DNA of 64,000 nucleotides from Diplocarpon mali. Lineage: Eukaryota; Ascomycota; Leotiomycetes; Helotiales; Drepanopezizaceae. The notes below the pieces were generated by a model that saw only the letters and a program-made list of their open reading frames with translations, was not told the origin of the DNA and searched no databases. The position numbers were made by a program, and so were the translations under genes. The DNA lies in assembly GCA_024741835.1 (NCBI GenBank), contig JAENRP010000181.1, forward strand, positions 1 to 64,000. The letters are read 5' to 3'. This document shows positions 1-7,669 of the stretch, in pieces (position 1 is the first letter of the stretch; every line of letters begins with the position of its first letter).

Positions 1-120
1 CTATATAAAGGGAGGAAACCTATAAAAGGAACATATATATAGAGGAAACCTATAGGAAGGCCATATACAGGGAGGAAATCTATAATACGACTATATAAAG
101 GGTGAGAAGCTATAGTATAG
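1..120. repeat. Degenerate 30-bp tandem repeat, four copies
   Basis: Four imperfect copies start near 1, 32, 62 and 91. Each has the shape CTATATAAAGGGAGGAAACC followed by TATA and a short variable tail. A looser partial copy (CATATAAGGGAGACG) lies near 182. No ORF or transposon motif is visible in it. It is probably the internal end of a larger repeat cut by the window edge. Confidence 0.7.
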
Positions 121-314
121 CTAAGTCAGAGGTACTCTTATACTATAACATATGTTTTTATACTGCGGGGCGGCTGAACTCCATATAAGGGAGACGTAGG
201 CGCCATATACTAGAGAGTATATTGTAGGAGTTAATGAGGCCTAGACTATACAAAAAAAAAAAAAAATGTGGGGCTCTTTACTCTGAGTTCTATAGAGCCT
301 TGTAGTAGGGGGCA

Positions 315-448
315 TGTTAGAAATATACAAGGTACGGAGATTACCGCACGGAGCGGAGGCTAAGGCTTGGTAAGCCTACGTAAGCCTACCTTGTATATAT
401 ACTACTTCAGCTCTCTAGAACTAGAATCTACACCTTTTGATTCTGTCA
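315..448 (+). repeat. Solo copia-type LTR, diverged copy
   Basis: It begins TGTTAGAAATATACAAG and ends GATTCTGTCA, the same ends as the LTRs at 3123 and 20558. The middle holds the shared ACCTTGTATATA and a diverged CAGCTC plus TCTACACCTTT block. An extra segment of about 40 bp after the first TATACAAG makes it longer (134 bp) than its relatives (93-97 bp). The flanks (gggca and ggaac) are not a clear target duplication. No gag start follows, so it is solo or truncated. Confidence 0.6.
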
Positions 449-1863
449 GGAACGAGGCACTTCCAGAGTCGAACGCAAACCAGCAGGGCGAAAAATGGCA
501 CACAGCCGCATTCTTCAGTCCTCGAAAGCTGAGACTAGACGGAACCTGACTGCTCTCCACATACTTCAGGTTTGAAACTCAAATGTGACGACGCGGGCTA
601 TTCTTTCCCCGCCTCGTCTTTGGAGACTGCCAAGCACGTATGTCGATTAAGCGATATGGGGACGAAACATCAACAAGCAGCTTAGGCGCGCGATACCGAA
701 GCGGGCTTGCGAGTATTTGCGTAATGTTTGCCATTCGATGTGGAATTAAAACGTAGAAAACAAGTGTGCATCAAATTGTCTCACGAAGTACTTAGGTATT
801 GAGTAGAAATACAAGATATTTAATTTCTAACAGCGCATTGCAGACGTTCCCAATCAGGCCTAGTAAATGGGATATACTAAGATGATTTCAAGCTATGTAA
901 TTTCCAACGCTTCCAATGAATTGTTCGATTATGGCGTTTTCAGTAAAGCGGAATGATTACATCCCTAGATTTATACATTGAAGTGTGGAGCCTCTTTGTC
1001 CGGAAATACTATTCATTATATTCCTGCTACACTCAACGATGTACTTTGTCAAAACTAGAGTACCAATGATGTGCTTGAAATTTATTGCATACTATCGTTG
1101 TGATAACATGTAACTTCCAAGCCCCTTCGCCTACAGCTCGCCCTGGAGACCTGCGTGTCCTCACAGTCATGTTACAAAGGATAACCCAATGAAGGAGACT
1201 GAGAAGAGGTGTTTTGGTTATAAAAGACATCTTCCACAACTGGTCTGAGAGCTGATTCCCAAGAGATATGGTAGTTCACGTAAAATTAGAGTGGGAATCA
1301 CCATGCGCAAGATAAAAAGACACGCGTACACGATCACGGCTTATCAGAGGAGCTGGTTAAAGCATTTTTACTGTCTATAGTGTTGCTGCGCGCAGTTTTT
1401 GCTACAAATATTATAGCCTTTCGAATTGGAAGTTCAATTTCTTATCCGAAATCTTTATTCCACATAACAGAGGAGTATCCTTCTCTTTTTTAAAGAGAGA
1501 GGAGCCATCTCTGCGTTGTACACTGCTCGCAGGCTCGCTCGCATAGCACTCGCAAGTGTCCCGACCAACCTGGCGAATATTACTATCTCCACCAGCGCTT
1601 GTTGTTGTTGTTTCGGCTGCTTCCCACGTCTCCGTCCCAAGGAAACTACCAAGCCGGTTATCGAGCCTCCGCAGATTGCTTCGGGGAGTTTGGTATCCGC
1701 GACATAGCATCGGCTAAAGTCATCGCGGCAAATCTTACCCCTTTCACGACTCACATCAATATCGACTTGGAATGTCCTCTATCTCCACTGTTTTCCCTCC
1801 ACTGATTTTCGTCTGCCAGGTGCAGACGGATTTGAAGTATTCGTTCTCGCACGCCGCAAAGCT
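449..1863. other. Intergenic, no gene supported
   Basis: Only short overlapping ORFs on both strands (longest about 100 codons) with no recognisable domain. A GTTGTTGTTGTT run sits near 1603. The last 100-150 bp before 1864 are the likely promoter and 5' UTR of the sulfotransferase-like gene. Confidence 0.5.
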
Positions 1864-2826
1864 ATGGGCCAACAAGCGTCAATACCCACAGACCTCTCAA
1901 GAGAAGTGCAGGTGATCGGGGCTGGTTTTTTAAGGACAGGCACTGTTTCTTTCGCGCTGGAACTAGAAAGGTTACTGCAAGGCCCTGTATGCCACAGCGA
2001 AATAGCCATTCTCCTGCGAGAAGAAGGCAAGCAGCCTCTTCTCCCGAAAATCCGTGACCGTTGTCTCACCACGTGACAGAATATGTACAGAAATGGATTG
2101 ATATTCAGGACGACGGAGCCAACGAAGAGTTGATCGAGCGGAACCTCCGAGACCTCACTGCTGGGTACGTGGCTACCACAGATACGTCGGCCATCCTGTT
2201 CTCTGAAGAGCTGGCGAGACTGCATCCGGAAGCATTGGTGATATGCTCCACTCGGGACCAGGAGAGCTGGTGGAGGAGCGCCCAGGCGTTGATGGAGAAC
2301 ACGGGACTGTGGTGGCTAGAGCTGGTGTTTCTGCCCATGCCTACGCTGAGGCTGTTCGGAAGGTGGCGAGACACGATTGGAGAGAGGTGAGTCGGGATAC
2401 TGATCCAGCACGGCTCGGCTAACCATCGCCGATGAACTTCAGGCTGGAAAAAGTATACAGGACGAGCAAGCAAAATCTGGACGGCTCTCGCAAGTTCCTC
2501 TCTCATCGCCCTCACTCTGGCGCTGATACTTCCCAGGATTATTGGAGTTCCACGAGAGTTATATCCGAAGGGTCGTCCCACCCGAGAGGCTGTTCTTCTT
2601 CAACGTCAAAGACAGCTGGGAGCCGCTCTGCAGGATCCTGAGCTGTCCTGTGCCGAACGAGCCGTTTCCGAGAGCGAACGATGGCCAGGCTATGCAAGGC
2701 TTTTTCGAGAATATGTTAAAGGCAGCCGTGGTCAGGTGGATGCAGATATTCGTTGTCGGTGGAGCGTGCATAGCGATGGGAGTTTGGGGCGCGGAGAGGA
2801 GTTTGTGTATCAATTGTAGGATTTGA
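1864..2826 (+). CDS. Sulfotransferase-family P-loop protein (Sulfotransfer_4-like), 268 aa
   Basis: Member of the fungal family of sulfotransferase-like P-loop proteins, often misnamed efflux pump or NAD-dependent epimerase; the substrate is unknown. Exons are 1864-2026, 2080-2386, 2443-2489 and 2537-2826, summing to 807 nt. Near the N-terminus lies the PAPS-loop-like IGAGFLRTGTVSF. The core has ICSTRDQESWW and the C-terminal half ERLFFFNVKDSWEPLC, both family signatures. The N-terminus MGQQAS fits an N-myristoylation signal. A hydrophobic stretch (MQIFVVGGACIAMGV) near the end suggests membrane association. Introns 1 and 3 start with GC (GCAAGC and GCAAGT) and intron 2 with GTGAGT. Without the two GC-AG introns the gene would look frameshifted; with them every junction is in phase. 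Confident in the family, fairly confident in the splicing. Confidence 0.8.
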
Positions 2827-3122
2827 GTGCTCAACGACCTTCTAAAACATAGCAACAGTATGCGGAATAGGCCTCTTGACGTCCCTTTATATTCTCTTTT
2901 TTACACCTTTGTTGGCTTGCTTTATTTACTTTTAGCTAAAGCGCCTCGTATGAATCCTCTATTCAATTAAGTATAATACGGTTGATATCAAGTTTGCGCA
3001 TACAGAGATTATCAAAAAATGATATAGCAGTTCTTAGAATGAAATGTAGACTATTAAAAGTAGCAGCAGCTTCTTTTCGGTTCTGTTCGATTTCTACGAT
3101 CGCGCGCGGAATACAGGAAAAC
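2827..3122. other. Intergenic, A+T-rich
   Basis: 3' flank of the sulfotransferase-like gene up to the LTR element. No ORF or repeat is recognised. Confidence 0.5.
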
Positions 3123-3618
3123 TGTTAGAATATACAAGAATTGTGCTTATGTAATCGTACCTTGTATATACCTCCTGCAGCTCCATGAAGCCCAGAATCT
3201 ACACCTTTAGATTCTATCATGGTAGCAATTCCAGGAATCTAGAAGAAAATCAGCAAAAATCAATTCTATCAATCTCATCAATTGACAAAAACCTTCTCAA
3301 CCTGTTTATTAGCAAGCAAATACTCTACCCATCTTCAAACACAGCCAAAATACCGACTTACCCCTTTATTACCCCTCTTCTCCGAGATCTTCGAACGCCT
3401 GGAAAACCCAAAACCAACTAAAAACCTAACGCAATGGCCGACAAGATGAAGAAGACAGAGATCGATACGAAGCTCGACTGGTCTAACTACTGGGAATGGA
3501 AACTAACAATAGCTCATATCAATCTAATTAAAGAATTGTATGAGGCTAAGTAAGTTCCTTACTCTGAATCGTCCTGCAGCTCCATAGAACTTAGAATCTA
3601 CACCTTTAGATTCTATCA
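3123..3618 (+). mobile_element. Internally deleted copia-type LTR retrotransposon (TRIM-like), 496 bp, with TSD
   Basis: A 97-bp 5' LTR (3123-3219) runs from TGTTAG to TATCA. It is followed immediately by TGGTAGCA at 3220, the expected primer-binding site position and TGG start. A 214-bp leader leads to a 39-codon gag start (3434-3553). Then comes only the right part of a 3' LTR (3571-3618), CTGCAGCTCC to TTCTATCA, matching the 5' LTR. The 5 bp before (3118-3122) and after (3619-3623) are both AAAAC, a perfect target-site duplication. One deletion therefore removed the rest of gag-pol and the left half of the 3' LTR, before or after insertion. It is non-autonomous. Confidence 0.8.
3434..3553 (+). 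pseudogene. Truncated copia-type gag N-terminus, 39 codons
   Basis: The ORF starts with MADKMKK and contains LDWSNYWEWKLTIAHINLI, the region where copia-group gag proteins carry their conserved N-terminal (L-x-G-x-N-Y-x-x-W) segment. It stops at a TAA just before the 3' LTR fragment. It is the surviving 5' end of the coding region of the deleted element around it and is not expected to be functional. Confidence 0.65.
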
Positions 3619-3899
3619 AAAACATTGCCCCGCACATGGCGGGCACGAAGATCTGGCATGTGAGGCATCCTAAACAATGTTTTAGAAACGTCGGATACGG
3701 AAAACTGTAGCCTTTTGTTGTTTCACTGACAGCAGGGCAAAAAGTAACTACCCAATAGCATTCCACGTTCAAGAAGATTCGCTACTCGAGTTTAGGTACT
3801 TGGGTACTGTTTCTAGCTACTTTCACAGTACTCCCTAGTTTATGTCTTGTAAGACTAGGGACCCGCTACCTTGATTACGTTCTTTGAAAGTGCTTTTAT

Positions 3900-4230
3900 C
3901 AAGCTGTTTGCATAGTATATAGAAAGGAAACCAACCGACCGGTAAAGAGCTAAAGTATTTGAATTCAACACTCGGATTGCTTTCGTTCTTTCGGTAGAGT
4001 GGCTGTATTCCCGTAGTAGCGCGATGTCGATCAATGGGTTCGTTGCGGTCTGTGGGGAACTTGGGGCAGCGGGTTAGAATGTGGTTAAGCGTTATGATCT
4101 GCGTGGATTTTGTGGAGATTGGACATGAGCCCCGTGGTAGCAGATGCTTGTCTCTCTTGGAGATGATGATATAGCACAGTGACCGGTGTGGTGGCGCTCC
4201 TCTGCCGGCAGAGTTGTTTGGTTTAGCACA
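3900..4230 (-). pseudogene. Possible degraded LINE-type reverse transcriptase C-terminus
   Basis: The minus strand reads openly through APPHRSLCYIIISKRDKHLL and then TLNHILTRCPKF, resembling the C-terminal H-x4-C zinc-binding tail after the RNase H region of fungal Tad-type LINEs. A neighbouring frame has TERTKAIRVLNS, like the final helix of such proteins, so a frameshift is likely. No reverse transcriptase core is present nearby. The match is weak and from memory of the family; it could be chance. Confidence 0.3.
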
Positions 4231-4939
4231 GTAGTACGTGTATACTAACCTGGAAGAGGAGGCAGATGCGAGGCTTAGGTCCTTGGGATCTCATGATTCT
4301 TCTAAATATGATTTGAGAATTTGCCTGGTTACCCTAGATTCGAATTGGAAGGGGCAGCATTGTGCTCAAGTATGGCGCAGTGGCGTCCATTCATATAAAG
4401 GTTTTGCTGTCCTACAGTCGCGATGCGCTAAGCTGGAAGGGTGGAGAGTTGCGAGTGGGTTTTGTTTCTTGTGGGTTCACGGGAGAGGCCGTACACTGGT
4501 CTATGCAAATCAGGTGGGCAAAGGAAGGAAATCTGAAATACTTGGAATATGAGATTCAGCTGGGGTTTGGCCTCTTGCCGCAGATTGTCCAGCACAACTT
4601 TCCCGGGTTTTGAATGGAAAAGTCCAGCTACAAAAAAGCCTCGAGGATATTTAGGCTTCTTTTTTGATTTTTATACACCAGTGAAGGGCTTTCAGGTACG
4701 CCTTTTCTTTCTTCTAGTGCTGACCGCAAACGCTCTTGTGCTAAGCGTTCAAAGAAAATACAGCATTCCAGGTTCCAGACCGACAGCCATTCATTTGCGG
4801 GGAGCCAAGGGGGGGAGCGAGGGGGGGATTGAAGTCAAGTCTATAAAGTGCCCGCAAGAACGTGGGAATCTCTCATCAGATCAAGCGCAGATCCTCCAGA
4901 AATCTTCCAACGTACATCGCCAGTCATATATTTTTCACG
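4231..4939. other. Intergenic, promoter side of the CE5 esterase
   Basis: Open reading exists on the plus strand (4238-4552 and 4549-5346 frames), but the peptides show no domain and the second merely runs into the esterase exons in another frame. The last 100 bp before 4940 are the likely 5' UTR. Confidence 0.5.
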
Positions 4940-5844
4940 ATGAAGTCCTCATTTGCTCTGCTCGGCCTTGCCACGCTTGCAGCAGCAGCTCCTACTCTCG
5001 ACGAGCGCCAGACTGGCAGCTGCGTGCCCGCAGGTGCCGTGCAGTATATCCCCATCCCTTCCTCTCGCCTTCTCCTAGACATGGTCTGACGCTCTCCAGC
5101 ATGATCGTCGCTCGTGGGAGCAACGAGGCCGCTGGCCAAGGTATCATCGGGCAGGTGGCGACCATGGTCCAGAACGCCCTTCCCGGCTCTGATTCTGTCG
5201 CCGTGAACTACCCGGCAACGATCCAGAACTACCAGTCCTCTGAGAGTCAGGGTGTGGCGGCCATGAAGACTCTCATCACCGACTACGTGTCGCGCTGCCC
5301 GAATTCGAAAATCGCCTTGTTGGGATACTCACAGGTGAGGTTGTGATCTGTGCGGTCCAGTGGTCTTGGAACGGAGATGAATTGTATGCTTGCTGACACT
5401 TGTTATGCGCAAAGGGCGGGCACATTAGTGCAGATACCATGTGTGGTTCCTCCAGCACTAGTTTTGGTAGCGGGTCGACGAGCGCTCCGATCTCAGCTAC
5501 CATTGCTACCAACAACAGTACGCCCATCTTCGGTGCTTTCTGCATTATATGATGGCATCCAGCCAGGTGCTGACCCCTCGACAGTCGTAGCAGTCATCGA
5601 GATGGGCGACCCGTCACACGTTACCGGGCAGCCCTACAACGTCGGAACCAGTACCAAGAACGGCATTTACCCGCGTTCAAACGCAGCTTCGTGCCAGGGG
5701 AAGACATACACCCAGAGCTACTGCGACACTGGAGACACCTTCTGTGACAGTGGCAACAGTATTCAAGTCCACCTGGGCTATGTCCAGAAATACGGGTCGC
5801 AGGCTGCTTCGTATATCCAGCAAAAGGTTAAGGGTGCTGCTTAA
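4940..5844 (+). CDS. Secreted CE5 esterase (acetylxylan esterase/cutinase family), 233 aa
   Basis: Secreted serine esterase of carbohydrate esterase family 5, acting on plant cell-wall acetylxylan or possibly cutin. Exons are 4940-5043, 5100-5334, 5415-5517 and 5585-5844 (702 nt); each intron has a CTGAC-type branch point before its AG. A signal peptide (about residues 1-17) is followed by a short pro-segment ending DERQ. The catalytic serine is S112 in GYSQGGH, a motif split by intron 2. D198 in CDTGDTFC and H210 in VHLGYV complete the triad, with the 12-residue Asp-His spacing seen in acetylxylan esterases. The IVARGSNEAAGQG start and the MGDPSH motif resemble acetylxylan esterases more than cutinases. 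It converges on the DJ-1 gene. Confidence 0.88.
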
Positions 5845-6185
5845 ACTAACCTGGGAGAGCATCTATGCGTGAGGATGGGGAGAGAAGTGTGAGCGTAGTG
5901 GACAGGAAGATCTATTCGTTGGAACGAGTTGACTTTGTTTACATCATGTGCCGGCACTCTTGAGATGTAATCAAAATCATTTATCTCTGCTCCTTCATCC
6001 TCAAGGAGAAGCGAGACATTTTGCGTGGAGTGAAGATGTACGTACTCAGTCTTATTCTTTTAACATCCAGACATTATAGCGAGGAGGAATCGCCACTAGT
6101 TAGGCCTTAGCTTGTTTCTCTATCGTATTGATGGAAGCGAGAATCAAGATTCCGCGTCTCAATGCTCCACTACATCGCACAACCT
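5845..6185. other. 3' intergenic between convergent genes
   Basis: About 340 bp separating the ends of the CE5 esterase (plus) and the DJ-1/Hsp31 gene (minus). No further feature is seen. Confidence 0.6.
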
Positions 6186-7049
6186 TTACTTTAACTCTTT
6201 CAGAATAGCTTTTCCAACGCCACTCGCACTGGCGGGATTCTGCCCCGTGATGATCTTCCCGCTGACCACAACCTTCGGCCCCCAGGCCGCAGCAGCCTTC
6301 TCATACTTTCCTCCTGAAGCAGCATTCAGCTGATCCTCGAGGATGAACGGCATAATGCTCGTCAATCCCACTGCGTCTTCCTCGCTGGTCGAGAACCCGG
6401 TCACGGCGTGGTCCTTGAGCAGGTACTCGCCGGAAGGAGCCTTGACGAATGCGAGCGCGGCTGGGCCGTGGCAGACGGCCGAGACGATCTTGCCCGCGGA
6501 AGCGAACTCGTTGATAATTTTGTGAGAGGTGGAGTCCTTGGAAAGATCCCACATGGCTGATTCCAGATGTTAGTGATGCGTTGTATCGCGTTCAGTGCTT
6601 AAGCCGTGTGTAGCGAGAGAAGGAGGGAGACATACGCCCGTGACCACCAACATAGAAGATAGCATCGAATTCCCCAGCCTTTCCTACAAAGTCCTCAAGC
6701 TTCTCGGTGTTATTCCACAGCGCCTCCTTCGTCTTCAAGAAGTTGACAGAGACGGTGTCGTCTTTCGTTTGCTCGACGGAGGAGGGGTCTAGTGGGGCGG
6801 CACCACCGTTGGGGGATGCGATTGTGATGCTGGCGTGTGGAGCCAGGACTTCGTAGGGGTGGGCGAATTCGGGCTTGCGAGTGTTAGATGATGTCTTGAT
6901 TTGTTTTGATTTGACCTGATCTGATGGCAAAGAGGGAAACAGGAGAAAGACCAAGAGCGACGAACTAAGAACCAGCCAGTAGGCTTCCCAGTGTCACCCA
7001 TCTGACCATGGGAAGTGAGCACGAAGAGGACTTTGGGTTGAGACGACAT
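6186..7049 (-). CDS. DJ-1/PfpI family protein, Hsp31-like glyoxalase III, 230 aa
   Basis: Class I glutamine-amidotransferase-like fold protein; yeast Hsp31 relatives convert methylglyoxal to lactate without cofactor and protect against carbonyl and oxidative stress in the cytosol. Exons on the minus strand are 7049-6966, 6873-6636 and 6556-6186 (693 nt). The nucleophile elbow is AVCHGPAA with C136 and H137. E30, in GWFLPEFAHPYEVL, sits where Hsp31 has its catalytic glutamate, giving the full Glu-Cys-His set. YVGGHGPMWDL is also typical. The intron 1 donor is GTTCGT, less usual than its neighbours, but it is the only one restoring the conserved GWFLPEF. Length fits the family. Confidence 0.88.
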
Positions 7050-7669
7050 CTTGTCTCTTAATTGCTTCGAGTTCTAGTTTGTGTGTGAAATCAAATGCTG
7101 GATGGGACTAGTGAGAAGTTCGTTTGTTTGTATATATCTGGGGAGGCAAAAACAAGCCGGCGAGAAGAGGTGTCGCCTCCCAAAGCTCATACTTTATTTG
7201 ATGAATGACGCGGGGGCAGCAGAGCTTCTCTAGACTTCTAGCTCCGACAGTGGGGTGGCCGAATCAACCGCCGGGCCTGGTTTACCGTTCTCGGAAGGTG
7301 GAGTTTTGACTTTCGACTGGATTTCGGAGGATTTGTATAACGAATGGACAAGTCCGATGGGCTTTGTCGGCGATAGCTTGGACGTTGCATCGCGCGGTGA
7401 TGTCATAACGGTTGAAGCGACAGTGTCAACAAGGTCGAATGGATATATTAACTATCTTTCCGAGGTATCCCACATGCCCAGTATATCGTGGCGGGCAGTA
7501 TCGCACGAGTGTTGGACTGTGCAACAGAAATGCTGGGCTCTTGCCCTCTGCACAGTCAGGAATTCTGGAGATCAATAAGCCGCTTCGACTCACCTGCAAC
7601 CGTATCTTGGCGAGTTCCAAAAACCACGTTTGATGTGGTTTCATCAATGGTATAACTGCTCGCATCTAC
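7050..7669. other. Intergenic between DJ-1 promoter and TFIP11 3' end
   Basis: The first 150-200 bp upstream of 7049 are the DJ-1 gene promoter. A plus-strand ORF at 7255-7578 (107 codons) lacks a recognisable domain and was not called. Nothing else is seen. Confidence 0.5.

Noticed and set aside
2387..2541. Apparent frameshift in the sulfotransferase-like gene
   Set aside because: Explained by a GT-AG intron followed by a 47-bp GC-AG intron; total coding length and conserved residues are restored.
4549..5346. 265-codon plus-strand ORF over the esterase
   Set aside because: Its first half is in a different frame from the signal-peptide exon and has no domain. Only the part from 5100 is real, as exon 2 of the CE5 esterase.
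7255..7578. 107-codon plus-strand ORF
   Set aside because: No recognisable domain, no splice partner and a location between two minus-strand genes.
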